Below, piece after piece: positions 13,101 through 19,069 of a stretch of DNA of 42,379 bases. The stretch lies in assembly GCA_001801425.1 (NCBI GenBank), contig MGXR01000012.1:1597-43975 (forward strand). The letters are read 5' to 3'. This DNA comes from Gammaproteobacteria bacterium RIFCSPHIGHO2_02_FULL_42_43 (GTDB taxonomy: Bacteria; Pseudomonadota; Gammaproteobacteria; Coxiellales; Coxiellaceae). The notes below the pieces were generated by a model that was not told the DNA's origin, ran no database searches, and saw only the letters and a list, made by a program, of their open reading frames with translations. Position numbers and translations under genes: made by a program. Positions within the stretch are counted from its first letter, which is position 1, and the number at the start of each line of letters is the position of its first letter.

Positions 13101-13116
13101 ATGGATAGGAAAACAT
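1069..13116 (-). CDS. Giant Rhs/YD-repeat polymorphic toxin
   Basis: One uninterrupted frame of 4,015 residues. The ATG at 13114-13116 is preferred over a GTG two codons upstream because GGGAGG lies 5 bases before it. Residues ~1-3200 are YD/RHS repeats (units such as YDxxNRxxxxxxxxG), which in known Rhs proteins build a beta-cage around the toxin. A LysM-like segment (DTWDTIAQRLFGD, then LAPGQCIS) lies near residue 3330. A hydrophobic Ala/Gly-rich stretch follows near 3420-3460 and could be membrane-active. Next come a linker with an in-frame dispersed repeat (EPRALAS, ~3700) and a terminal domain of about 160 residues containing RAGDVVYGGIPGQSAFYT and ANPQFGVGGGRQFF, the probable toxin, which I cannot assign. 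The usual core-end motif around DPxG of classical Rhs is not seen. It is far longer than typical Rhs proteins (about 1,400-1,600). There is no N-terminal signal peptide. Export route (type VI or other) is not shown by the sequence. Confidence 0.9.
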   Translation of the reverse strand: MFSYPFRVYANANLGSQFDNTSFTGEWLSSAGVGQSRVLPQINVATGNLIVPSYLVKTEERIGNFDFGFVYNAQNKTPWAPNIPEITSADDNEIYLREQDGSLIAYSWDNKQNAFVSPDGAASKYFITKNSDNTFTKFNPDSGEKTIFGANKKIQSVTDRRGFSMQYTYDSDNNLKTIESDAGTYTIATSNQITTFSFTKKNETESTLLGTWIFDNQQRLQSVTVPTTDQYQINYAYVGNTNQLQNIVQSDNTVINFLYTTDTTPKIKSLQVGANGGAYQFQYNDQQTVITDALGFSQTAAFNDHSLIQTWTTQCGDTVSDAISLTTKCDYAGSVLQSITKPNGAKKIWSLTDSGLISKFIGANNQLTEYQYDSVNHACVIKREATSSTDQTWSVTRYVYMTNAAGVQLAFVVSPTGTVTQYDYADDASQTTIRTYLKAAFDVSTIPDTQTLTYDDMVAWAALQAKDSVSLMVIDRNLRDQHEKVQRFSAVDSNGNGIATEDASSITSEFTLWGAATSVTEKLDTNRSAITTAQFDALYRNTESINACSESKENKFSSNACVTTQPNGRKETHTKDDTGLENLISISIPDSDVTRTIAKQRDAIGRVIAVQDIDGTTSYQLFDSLNRVRFSITAEGRVSQTIYDDLHSYTQIIEYYNQVPVNNLTAPPTFSWMQQSLQRDAKRDVSTYQFFDTSHRLRFSIDGRGAITEKRYDVKNRVTTDIIYADFITPDELSSLVIDSFSRVPAAHDHSTLYFYDNDDRVIATQDAAGYVVTHQYSAAGFEVARYSFATPIALMWNGILQLPNTSPDDYPQFFYRNAKNKIILTVDGVDGAYYAIAQDYYPNGKPKTTTAFANPSPVAPTVDSDPATLIPKSNSEDQITTNSYDLLARVIATLLPNQCSHTIAYDNMNHSVLESISDDTDEHTTAKRFNTWGDCIAEATPLVYEKIAAILYNSHLTPDEKTAQVNAVWENQALRYVFDEQTGLHLATLDIRPDDATADASTYFFYDKDKRVVLIIGPDGQATQKKLEAIFSKPEKLKRFAQGVDATQLPQFGGFISDAVLALLISDAGHDAIDQFQYDAGGAVCDHIDPDGYETITHYHAFNLWDKKQVPVHDTSPTLQINREINAKKQITQITKTTASDSIATQKEYNNLHGLCTKSIDGNGAETTMTYQPRGTLATKTDALKRTTSFAHDAFKRETGRTLPMKQSIQTVYNQRVTQKSIVDEDNNVISSTKDTADAFGNIIQHQDTMGNIFLTEYNAENAWEQKTDALNNTESRWHDLRNLPRTHDISGAQCFSNTNTMDYTQSRLLKTHVKDDGGFSYKTSQHWNPLNVRDQVTAANDAVRKIVSNKRGLATEHHALLNAADPNSASVVTTQNYNGLEKISALSHSTTDQEKSYTEETEHDDFGRPAKKIVDPKGLKLTRETIFDHCNRTIAKKDPKGQITFYVRDIVGNIRYSINPKGGVTEYQYNANNKATVILQYMKAIDLTTVSPGISESAVAALITQTPYDRQTYYFYDAANRERFRLCGAGAIVETRYNTNEKEIATIQYKTPTTVDPAALSTKKLETLCQTLRDVAHDKATFRVLDAIGQERFVIDAEGFVTEKRYCSIPHAVNWEIRYATAVADPEAFSQLSIDQITQQLVTTGEDRHTYWIPDDLNRLHFHVAANGAVIRYDYDGDSKRKLSTTEFTSGISINPHYPMMLNILYQLTPDPSKDNILTCAYDQAGRLLSRTNALKISETWEYDGASRKTYYTTLSGHTWHYESDGANRMTDEFSPTTTAYFSNVDPNTGKIVVSQQTLSVAKKTEFDANDLPIQITSGVGTSDELPVFFDYDGLDKKIKDQWNLVPVDDPTQPASMTTRPEILQTLNRQTFFGAHGHQLVKMNEAGNPQYYVYNTQGFLQYRVNAEGYVIEYQRNVFGEAECFTFYDKQLTIDITQYITTGLTPDVIQNALIKDETKDHHYRCRFNRVGKLIETKRDAVVCYIPNINPAIAPSISVQAPTQQYRYNAFREKISDAVAIDQNNNRWKKTLYWYDKQGKKIAEINPNGAATVITRNVKGKKIDEYQYATKIPAAQMPAETISFLDLLTLLSTFTDSVNDRHFIYTRDILNRKTGKLHQNVVTQAVTAGQPIVDNAPATLSETYTYTADNLIKSITHANGSQEIFYYDERRYLVAKAGVARTQTKPDGTTTQLRPITYYHHSMHGDKVETYLPDSGCAVTLDPASDAIPAPIVVSDQDRYHRFLRDPKRRIIMKQDPENNLRIMTFTKTSKLARKYHETQNANADSTKNYRETHIDEHRMGYDKIDRKTSSANYRDNTLLNTHALQRDAFSVTAEGPGDGTWPVQHKSNQAGQEWLTTDENGAAKLRACDSSGTETVSILSLTQDLSTVTDIQPILNNRDNVNDYAFSEIVPDDGGRPIGLVEPGYLDSNNQPTLAPKSILFCGNCVSVAAHIDPKKYAMKLIISAEGFSDRIISMNYKKEDNRFYADLSDLPQGAYSVSLKHVLKPRYAVDQEKEITPLSWKFLLDWPRKINHAVAARSSSVIELTHPFELPENPQLHVWIEHYGQPGKWELQKEVVIDRASRQLKIDARHLPRDIYRYHLGDKNIHTFSAIANDESAFFAESNVGADTIIRPLIQPEWNNFNKKSAVVTPALNRTEFKRNQSHKVVLQTDPAITVVDEHGTASIVQPQTKTGYNEMAGKIGVQDANNHTEATIRDEANQEVERIAADGTPYFKNTLNTFGEAIQVTSASGNTWNKTFNRKGKITQVTMPSGDAWNYCFNGNGFAIEITPPAGSVTGVKRYAQGPYGDMSAEFLPMGESHEYEHDPHHQILVHTAKGTDGTVVYTVTMTRDFWGKMQSKIDGSNSQYQYLYNFAALISAELGISVNHGNMLAFDTTTNTFSNTPVATPLQNKIYGYLTPLRLKTIVDTNTVHPQSLVKLFDIERNPIFLEEKTGAGNILRQTSMTYNAMKWASTQVDQGFSLATDYDAVSNRRRMNASFKPVSGDLATHDGWWTNDDADRVLINDGVMGRDGNITTIFRWPYMTQVTQGSLLSYGAQLLQTQSPVIVPFMNTTTGPSASSLIIQHDTCDRLSSVLADPLGPPYVGATKTFQYTPDSLDDTTYLDAGNGNSQSSKNQYNLNGNLTDSDDHEIYQTAHAMFDKGFNVDGLPLHSHSSVNRRGDVVDDDLTMKLTCFDQTVIAEITGTRTNQSGQSQVTSDRYYEANTQLSAVTGVKNPFNRNSEDSRTIFFNTSLNGPCLSETVVSINSSSGAATVCDAAQFFPDPAGNIVAEYRTFQEPYWGETRMILQMIANPIRGLQLSDISSRSSTLILPNDTWDTIAQRLFGDASYAPIVQAYSGSVLAPGQCISTQTIIAAHNKARNFTSYQKFMSTLYNQLYPALKTPVPPPPPPHHENFWDEVLGAVAAIVIMCFAPAAGIAIFGAAFATSVGGTIMLTAVAGALADAAQQGIAIAFGDSHHFSVTEMMENGIAAGATAGFQNAFKIQTLLNDGKYVKAFAESAVIGASMQVLQMSLGLRKSFDLKFIIEQAAATVIDGAIKNKLVKAPGLVTQGADELANFGLNEAIGCHVSAQDLAASCLGDVAQDVADPLAKHMDKKESNNANIKPKNTNPRSPKAPESYDNHSRSTHIHPTYNPDDDIAQQYQKMMDDNWDQQISSIEDGTSELNYNTYASGSASLNREPRALASEISIASALPSNLPQAQTTTGNGFEDWISQELYTHENSNIAKGILDVFAGLNSNAAHMIMHGLAPDHAMNPTVALREAYSKIDPITGHSVTEGQAYTDAAIAAATFAFGGEFDSIANKVIHGVDSLIAGTSSVAKNWASMFGSREVNALSPMRLRVMDNVTASKFARAETGYPVLEAKIDQISHGYSADTWEMTTLRAGDVVYGGIPGQSAFYTDFETALGAAGNKEVLGENLQIQPHPIRGYRSNIAAYKVVNDARIPSSVVHANPQFGVGGGRQFFIDNYSCALRLENEFNLEEFYNENQLPTNRFRP
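1998..2021. repeat. Dispersed GC-rich repeat within rhs coding sequence
   Basis: The same core as the intergenic copies is read in frame on the minus strand as REPRALAS, in the low-complexity linker before the Rhs toxin tip. An identical copy sits at the equivalent place in the orphan tip (146-169), so the insertion predates the duplication. Confidence 0.75.
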
Positions 13117-13262
13117 GTACACCTCCCGTGTTATCCTAAAATCTCAAGCTGCGAACCTTACCACAAAAAAAATGCAAAAAATACCGTGTTTTTAAGTTTT
13201 ATTTAATTTTCTACAGCTCGTCGATTTGAGTTAAAAGTGCGGGGATGTACAAGTAACCGCTC
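13003..13262 (-). repeat. Direct repeat copy A: rhs promoter region and first 38 codons
   Basis: This 260-bp stretch matches 19079-19339 almost base for base over the first 38 rhs codons and over most of the upstream region. The match breaks only over about 30 bp just upstream of the ribosome binding site (13135-13165). The stretch includes the intergenic sequence between rhs and the HTH gene, which holds A/T tracts and no other gene. The two copies share orientation and bracket 5.8 kb of accessory genes. Confidence 0.9.
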
Positions 13263-13297
13263 ATTCAAGGATTAATATAGGCGCTTTTCTTTAAAAA

Positions 13298-13621
13298 CTA
13301 CAGAGCAACTTCAATGCCTTTATTTTTAATAATGAACAACAACTTCAATGCTGCGCCACTGGGCGTGCGCTCACCACGCTCCCATTGTTTAATGGTGGCA
13401 ACATTGACGTTGATGATCTTGGCAAACACAGGTTGGCTAACGCCTGCATCTTTACGCAATTGTTTTATTTTGGTTGCTGAAAATTTTCCTATATGCAGCA
13501 AACAGTGCGCATCAAATTCACGCATGGTAACAATATCCATGGCGCCAACAGCATGTAAATCTTTTGCCATCTCGTGCGCTGCGGATAATAAACGTAATCT
13601 TGTCTTATCAATTTTTTTCAT
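13298..13621 (-). CDS. XRE/HigA-like HTH antitoxin-type regulator, no toxin partner
   Basis: This 107-residue DNA-binding protein has a helix-turn-helix at residues ~52-90 (IKQLRKDAGVSQPVFAKIIN, then VATIKQWERGERTPSG). The WERGxRxPxG signature is typical of the NadS/YiaG and HigA groups of antitoxins and regulators. A GAGGT ribosome binding site lies just before the ATG. Members of this group usually follow a RelE/HigB toxin gene. Here the 80 bp upstream carry no such gene, so it is either an orphan left after toxin loss or a stand-alone regulator. It lies between the rhs promoter and the accessory operon and could act on either, but no operator is visible. Confidence 0.8.
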   Translation of the reverse strand: MKKIDKTRLRLLSAAHEMAKDLHAVGAMDIVTMREFDAHCLLHIGKFSATKIKQLRKDAGVSQPVFAKIINVNVATIKQWERGERTPSGAALKLLFIIKNKGIEVAL

Positions 13622-13702
13622 AAGCTACCTCAACTAACTTTCTTTCATTGATCATTTTATCAAGCTGCGAATGAGATAAATTTAAAATGCATTAGTTCCG
13701 AT

Positions 13703-14968
13703 CTAATCTGACACTACCTCTGAAATTTTAGTCATATCAACATTTCTATTATTACAAATTTGTCCATAAACATTTTTTGTTTCGTTTTGAGATTGAAAAA
13801 AGGTTGCAAAATTATCTTCCCAGCGAGCACATCTAAATCGTACATATTGATACGCTGCATATCCCCCACATAAAAAACCAAATCCAGAAAGAATAGTATC
13901 CTTTGCAGTATAATTATTAGCGGGATTATTAATTTCACCTGTATACAAACTTGGAACAGCTAAAGCTCTAAATAAAAACACAATAGCACTTAATGTAAAT
14001 AATGCAGCATAAAACGCATAAAAAATCACTTTTTTTCGAGTACTAACATCACCATTTTCATCGATAAAAAAAGCCTCTTTAGAAAATTGTTGAGTTTTCT
14101 GTAATGGATTAAACGTGGAATTGTAATCTTTAATAGTTTGACTCATGAGAGTTTGATACACAGTTGAGATTACACTTAAAATAGAAAAAGGGTAAGTGAT
14201 CAGCGGATCTTTGGTTTTAAAAACCCACTTTAATGTTAATATTGCAGACCCATGTAATACCAAGCCCCGATTCACAATGCTGACAATTGCTCTTGGTAAA
14301 AATCCTAGAAAACCTTTTTTGGTGAAAAAAATAGGATGAAATATTTCCTTTTTTTTGGCAGGTGTTTTTTGATAGAATTCAATCAGTTTTTGTGACGTTG
14401 AAAATGTATAAGGCGCATAAGACATTGCGTAAGAAATCATAAGACCAATCCACATCGTCTGACCAGCAATATTTGATAATAAATTACCATATCCATGTCT
14501 CGAAAAACCTGTCCATGGAGAAAATGAACTGATCACAAAAAAACTCCATGTGAGAAAACAGTTTATAAAAAGTACTGCAAAATTTTTTCTGCATTTGTAT
14601 TCTTCAAATGCAATTCGTAATCCACTTGCTAGCTCGTTTCGACAATGTCGCATATTAATATAAGAGATTGTTGTAAAAGTTGCATCTGCTAAAGAAAATG
14701 CTCTCATGCTATAATTAAGGATTTTAAATATGGAAGCTGCTGTATTTTCACTAATGTGAGGGTAAAGATATTTTGATAATGGATCATTGAGTGATTCTAA
14801 TGCGTTTTCTTGAGAATAAAATGAATAACCAAATTGCGCCCAAACTGCAAAAGAAAATAATATAATATCAAGTATGATTTCATGTTTTTTATATTTTTTT
14901 TCTGGATGTGAAATAAGCGATGCGCTTTCATTTTGTATATCAGCATCACCATTTAAATCGCCTCTCAT
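13703..14968 (-). CDS. Unknown multi-pass membrane protein, last gene of accessory operon
   Basis: This 421-residue protein has about seven hydrophobic segments (near residues 30-50, 130-155, 165-190, 240-260, 270-290, 318-340 and 365-385). They are separated by short polar loops, with charged, soluble N- and C-termini. There is no signal peptide or recognisable transporter signature. It starts 23 bp after the MFS exporter stop on the same strand, so it is probably the last gene of the aldolase, ligase and exporter operon. I do not recognise the family. Possible roles include an accessory export or modification subunit or a secreted membrane effector; none is supported directly. Base composition is more A/T-rich than the neighbouring rhs. 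Confidence 0.75.
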   Translation of the reverse strand: MRGDLNGDADIQNESASLISHPEKKYKKHEIILDIILFSFAVWAQFGYSFYSQENALESLNDPLSKYLYPHISENTAASIFKILNYSMRAFSLADATFTTISYINMRHCRNELASGLRIAFEEYKCRKNFAVLFINCFLTWSFFVISSFSPWTGFSRHGYGNLLSNIAGQTMWIGLMISYAMSYAPYTFSTSQKLIEFYQKTPAKKKEIFHPIFFTKKGFLGFLPRAIVSIVNRGLVLHGSAILTLKWVFKTKDPLITYPFSILSVISTVYQTLMSQTIKDYNSTFNPLQKTQQFSKEAFFIDENGDVSTRKKVIFYAFYAALFTLSAIVFLFRALAVPSLYTGEINNPANNYTAKDTILSGFGFLCGGYAAYQYVRFRCARWEDNFATFFQSQNETKNVYGQICNNRNVDMTKISEVVSD

Positions 14969-14991
14969 TATATTTTCTCGCTTATAGATTC

Positions 14992-16248
14992 TTACTCGAC
15001 TTCTGGCTGGAAATAAATTGACTTCATTCGTTTAGAAATAATTTTTAAAAATACCAAACCAATTATAAAAAAAATTCCAGGAAAATATAATGACATTGCC
15101 AAATCGCTTTCAGCCATTTTCCCCCAAATAACACTACCCAACGATAATGCAGCGTAAAACACAACTAAATACACAGCGATTGCTTTAGCGCGCATGTTTT
15201 TTTGAAACGATCCTTGAGCTTGTGCGTTTAATGTTGAGAGTAATATTGCCCAAGAAATTCCCGCTAAAATAAGAATAATACAAATAATGTAAAAACTATA
15301 AATATAGATCAACATTGCCTGACAGATAACAAATAATAATGTGGCGCAATCAATGAGGATAAGTGGTTTTATATACGACCGCAAAAGTTGCAATAAAAAT
15401 GGTGTTAAAATAGCGCCAACACCCAAACATCCCATCATCCAAGCAAATTCATTAACACTATAATCATGTTGTTTAGCAATGACTGCTAACAATGCCCACA
15501 ACGCACTTGTTGATAAATATACAATCACAGTTCTTATTAAAATAATTAAAAAATCAGTGGATTTTTTAATCTCGTGAATTAATTTCAAAAATGAATGAGT
15601 AAAATTTAATTTTTCACCTTTTTGATATGTTGTTTTTGCTTGACATGACCAACGATAAAAAAAAGCAATTGAACCGCTGAGTGAAATAGCATTGAGCGTA
15701 AAAACATACCCTACCCCACAATGACTAATAATTAGTCCTGCAATAAAAGGACCCAATGTTCTGCCAATATTATAATTCATATTATTAATACTGGTTGCCA
15801 AGGGTAATTCATCAGACGAAACTAATTCTGATGCGGCTGCTTGCCAAGTGGGCATACGCAGCGCAATCCCCACATTCAGTAAAAATGTCAGTATCAGCAA
15901 AATACCTGGCGTAGTCCAATGTATAAAAGTAAATACACCCATGATTAATGCAACGGAGGCTATATAAATTTGCGTCATAAAAAGAAACTTGGCTTTTGAA
16001 ACATGATCTGCATAAATTCCCGCAGGAATAGAAAATAAAAACACAGGGAGTGTGGTAGCAGTTTGCACGAGTGCTATCATCAATGTAGATGATGTTAATG
16101 TTGTCATTAACCAAACAGCACCTACGGAATGCATCCAAGCACCGAAATTTGCGATTAAAGTACAAATCCACAAGCCACGAAATAACGGGTAAGATAATGG
16201 TAAAAACATTGAGCATTTGTTTTTATGTTGTGATTTTTCTAATCTCAT
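14992..16248 (-). CDS. MFS exporter of the MFS_3/EntS type
   Basis: A transporter of about 418 residues with 12 predicted membrane helices. The N-terminal LFRGLWICTLIANFGAWMHS and the loop AGIYADHVSKAKFLF between helices 2 and 3 are typical of the MFS_3 group, which includes the enterobactin exporter EntS. Three in-frame ATGs are possible (16275, 16248, 16209); 16248 has the best upstream purine stretch, GGGAA. It overlaps the end of the ATP-grasp gene by 26 bp with that start, indicating translational coupling. Given its neighbours, the cargo is probably the small product of the ligase, such as a peptide or siderophore-like molecule. That is inference from context; the specificity cannot be read from the sequence. 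Confidence 0.85.
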   Translation of the reverse strand: MRLEKSQHKNKCSMFLPLSYPLFRGLWICTLIANFGAWMHSVGAVWLMTTLTSSTLMIALVQTATTLPVFLFSIPAGIYADHVSKAKFLFMTQIYIASVALIMGVFTFIHWTTPGILLILTFLLNVGIALRMPTWQAAASELVSSDELPLATSINNMNYNIGRTLGPFIAGLIISHCGVGYVFTLNAISLSGSIAFFYRWSCQAKTTYQKGEKLNFTHSFLKLIHEIKKSTDFLIILIRTVIVYLSTSALWALLAVIAKQHDYSVNEFAWMMGCLGVGAILTPFLLQLLRSYIKPLILIDCATLLFVICQAMLIYIYSFYIICIILILAGISWAILLSTLNAQAQGSFQKNMRAKAIAVYLVVFYAALSLGSVIWGKMAESDLAMSLYFPGIFFIIGLVFLKIISKRMKSIYFQPEVE

Positions 16249-17494
16249 CGTCAAGCGATTCCCATTCCGTTTCATGATTAAACCAATTATTTAATTGTTT
16301 CATATTATGTAATGCTTCATCCTCTGTTGTAGCTGTAAATAAAAAATGCGCGATTTCTTGATTGCTCATCGTAATGTCATAATAAAGTTTATTAATTATT
16401 CCATTTTGGCGATATGATTTTACAAAATCAAATGGACAGGATTCTGGTATTTTTTTAAGAATGTTGCGTGTACGCGGCGGAATTAAAAGTCTGGATGCCA
16501 CGGTTTTTTGTTTCCCAGAAAAACAGGCTATATTTTCGCTGAAATAAGATTGTATAAATTTAATTTTAAGATCATAACCATAAGCCAAAGATAATTGTTC
16601 ATTGATATTGCCACCACCTAAACGCGACGCTGCTTCGCAAAGATAAATATCTAGATTGTCTGCAACAAAAAATTCTATATGAAATAATGTATCACGAGGA
16701 GCAGAAAACGCGTCAAATAATATTTGTTTTGCATTCTTAATGAGTCTTGAGTTAAGTGAATTGCTATCTGATAATGTGATGCTGCCTAATGATGCGCCAT
16801 AAACAAAATTAAGACAGTTATTAATATAACGAGATGCGCTAATAAATGATAATTCATTATTCAATATATGCCCATCAACATGATAAATATCGCCAGCTAT
16901 AAATTCCTCTACCAACAAATAAGTTGTACAATCGAATTTTGAAAAAATACCTTGCGCCAAATATTTATCAAGTTCCGTAGCATTTTTTACAATAAACGTA
17001 CTAGATGACCCGCGACCCGCAATTGGTTTTATCACTACTGGATATTTATTTTGATCAATAAATTGCATAAGATCAATCGTATTATTTACCTTGCAATATT
17101 TTGGAGTAAGTACCCCAGCTTTTTCAGCCAGTTGCTTCATTTTATATTTATCTCTAAAAGCCATTGCACTTTCAATATGTTGTCCTTCAATACCCAATTT
17201 TTCTCTTATTCTTGCAGCTCTTAATATATCAACTTCAGATAATGCAATAATTTTATGAATTATTTTATTTTTACCCAGCGATAATATCTCCTTATCAATT
17301 AAATCTGAGTCAAGATAATTTTCAAAATAAAATATATTTTCAAATATCACATTAAATATCTTTTTGTTCGCCTCAATATATTTTTTTGCTTCAATTCCTG
17401 TAAATAAAATAGCTGGCTCTTGAATTGCTAAAACCCAATTCTCTACACTGCTTTCCATAAGATGTTTTGGAGTTAATAAAACAAAATTAGGCAT
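16223..17494 (-). CDS. ATP-grasp ligase (amino acid/peptide ligase type)
   Basis: A 423-residue protein with the full ATP-grasp layout. A pre-ATP-grasp domain occupies residues 1-110. The ATP-binding lysine and glycine-rich loop are in VVIKPIAGRGSSST (~153-166), the adenine-binding segment is YLLVEEFIAGDIYHVDG, and the Mg-binding Glu/Arg cluster is EAASRLGGGNINEQ. It is closest in style to L-amino acid ligases of the BacD group and carboxylate-amine ligases, which join a carboxylate to an amine through an acyl-phosphate. The ATG at 17494 has GAGAGG 8 bases upstream, inside the end of the aldolase gene (8-bp overlap). The operon context points to amide-bond formation with an amino acid made or modified by its neighbours. 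The substrate is unknown. Confidence 0.88.
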   Translation of the reverse strand: MPNFVLLTPKHLMESSVENWVLAIQEPAILFTGIEAKKYIEANKKIFNVIFENIFYFENYLDSDLIDKEILSLGKNKIIHKIIALSEVDILRAARIREKLGIEGQHIESAMAFRDKYKMKQLAEKAGVLTPKYCKVNNTIDLMQFIDQNKYPVVIKPIAGRGSSSTFIVKNATELDKYLAQGIFSKFDCTTYLLVEEFIAGDIYHVDGHILNNELSFISASRYINNCLNFVYGASLGSITLSDSNSLNSRLIKNAKQILFDAFSAPRDTLFHIEFFVADNLDIYLCEAASRLGGGNINEQLSLAYGYDLKIKFIQSYFSENIACFSGKQKTVASRLLIPPRTRNILKKIPESCPFDFVKSYRQNGIINKLYYDITMSNQEIAHFLFTATTEDEALHNMKQLNNWFNHETEWESLDDEIRKITT

Positions 17495-18569
17495 AATGAT
17501 GCCTCTCTGAAAATTTGTTCATGTAATTATTTAAAAAAATTTTGATTCGTTTCCCAGCTTCAATAACATCAGCAAGACTCACATTTAAGCTTGTAACTGC
17601 TCTCATAGTATGACGACTCCATGGATATAAGATCACACCAACCTCATTTTTTAGTTCACTAGCGAAAACATCTGAATTCATTCCTGTCTCACTGATGTCA
17701 AACATGACGATATTAGTTTCAATATCTTTCAATTTAACTTTAATGCCACATGAAGATTGCAAAATGCGCGCTAATTCCAATGCTTTTTTATGATCTTCGC
17801 TGAGTTTTGATATATTATTTTGAATAGCAAATAATGCGGCAGCTGCCATGAATCCTGATTGATGTAATCCACCACCATACCATTTTCGATATTTCCTTGC
17901 TTTATCAATAAATGCTTTTGTTCCAATTAACATAGAACCAAAAGGTGCGCCCAATCCTTTTGAAAAACAAATTGTCAGGCTATCTGCATAGTGCGAATAT
18001 TCAGATGCGTCAATATTTAATGCTGCACAAGCATTTAGTAAACGCGCGCCATCTAAATGAACGTTGATGTTGTTTTTTTTAGCACATATGTAGACATGTT
18101 TCATGTCTTCTAAAGGATATATTTTTCCACTCAGTGTATTAATTGTATTTTCTAAACACAGTAACGTAACATTACTGGATAGCGCAGAACGATGTTTATT
18201 TTCTAGTGCATTTAACACATCATTTTCACGAATGATGCCATCTGACGTATGACACAAATTTAAATGTACTTTACCCAAATCAACCGTTGTACCTGCTTCA
18301 AAATAATTTATATGATAAGTATCGTCTAAAATAATTTCATCGCCCGGTTGTGTCCAACACCGAATAGCGACTTGATTACTCATTGTACCGGATGCCATAA
18401 ACAGAGCAGCTTCTTTACAAAAATAATTTGCGCAGAAAGTTTCTAGAAAATTTGTTAATTCATCTTCACCGTAACTATCATCACCGGATGATGCGTTATA
18501 CATAGCGGAACGCATATCGTCACTAGGTTTTGTTAGCGTATCACTGCGTAAATCTATTATTGAGTGCAC
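17487..18569 (-). CDS. ltaE: Low-specificity L-threonine aldolase
   Basis: A 360-residue PLP-dependent enzyme of fold type I. The N-terminus IDLRSDTLTKPSDDMRSAM and the motif GDDSYGED are hallmarks of the family. The PLP lysine lies in ICFSKGLGAPFGS (~residue 204), preceded by the LDGAR aspartate. The family reversibly splits threonine and other beta-hydroxy amino acids into glycine and an aldehyde; in biosynthetic clusters it can run in the condensation direction. The start is a GTG with AAGGAA 9 bases upstream. It overlaps the ATP-grasp gene by 8 bp, so the two are co-translated. Whether it is catabolic or serves the ligase is not decided by sequence; the tight coupling favours a role in making a ligase substrate. 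Confidence 0.88.
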   Translation of the reverse strand: MHSIIDLRSDTLTKPSDDMRSAMYNASSGDDSYGEDELTNFLETFCANYFCKEAALFMASGTMSNQVAIRCWTQPGDEIILDDTYHINYFEAGTTVDLGKVHLNLCHTSDGIIRENDVLNALENKHRSALSSNVTLLCLENTINTLSGKIYPLEDMKHVYICAKKNNINVHLDGARLLNACAALNIDASEYSHYADSLTICFSKGLGAPFGSMLIGTKAFIDKARKYRKWYGGGLHQSGFMAAAALFAIQNNISKLSEDHKKALELARILQSSCGIKVKLKDIETNIVMFDISETGMNSDVFASELKNEVGVILYPWSRHTMRAVTSLNVSLADVIEAGKRIKIFLNNYMNKFSERHHYA

Positions 18570-18598
18570 AATATAATTCCTTATTTATTTATTTTTCA

Positions 18599-18778
18599 TC
18601 AATATATTCTATCGGCCAATTTTCTACTGAATACATTTTTTATCTCAAAGCCCGTTTTTTTCGCGACGAACAACCAAATGTAAACAGGCCCTAGTAATTT
18701 TAAATTTTGTGTCTGTAATTTTTCTCTCGTAAAATTTAAATGTTCTTCTGTTGTTCGATAGGAAATACCAATATGCAT
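18599..18778 (-). pseudogene. Fragment resembling a VOC/glyoxalase-type protein
   Basis: A 59-codon frame starting at ATG 18776-18778 and ending at TGA 18599-18601. Its reading MHIGISYRTTEEHLNFTREK, then LLGPVYIW, resembles the strand-helix-strand opening of vicinal-oxygen-chelate (glyoxalase/bleomycin resistance) domains, but it is half the size of a domain. The frame extends about ten codons further upstream before a stop. It lies between the monooxygenase remnant and the aldolase gene, in a stretch with no intact gene, so it is probably a decayed gene. The family assignment is weak. Confidence 0.35.
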
Positions 18779-18829
18779 CGCAACAAACTTTACATTTCTA
18801 TGTTGCTAATACGACCACAAACATTGGCG

Positions 18830-19059
18830 CTATCTTGGCGTGAGAGAAAAAAATTGATCACTCTGTTGAAAAAAATGCACTTGTAATTTTGCATTTCCTA
18901 ACAACATTTCATTATGCCAACTAAATGATTTTTTTGCTCAAAAAACTTATATTTTATTTTTGTTTTTTGAAGTAATGCAGCTAAACTCAAGTTAAATGCG
19001 CCAACACCGATGCCAATAACATCCATTATCTGAATCTCAACTTTGTTGTTTTTAAGCAT
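18830..19059 (-). pseudogene. Frameshifted remnant of lysine/ornithine N-monooxygenase
   Basis: From ATG 19057-19059 the minus strand reads DVIGIGVGAFNLSLAALL, then KFFEQKNHLV, before a stop. A shift of one base restores WHNEMLLGNAKLQVHFFQ and continues to a stop at 18830-18832. Joined, this matches the N-terminal FAD-binding region (GxGxxxxNLSLAAL) and the following FFExxxxFxWHxxML motif of IucD/PvdA-type enzymes, which hydroxylate the side-chain amine of lysine or ornithine for hydroxamate siderophores. About 75 of the usual 420 or more residues remain, so the gene is dead. It begins 10 bp after the stop of the rhs 5' stub and lies upstream of the aldolase, ligase and exporter genes. This suggests the operon once made an N-hydroxylated product. 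Confidence 0.75.
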
Positions 19060-19069
19060 TTTTAAAAAC

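Noticed and set aside
15812-16216. Minus-strand frame of 134 codons within the MFS gene
   Set aside because: It is a second frame of the MFS gene; the MFS frame has membrane helices and family motifs.
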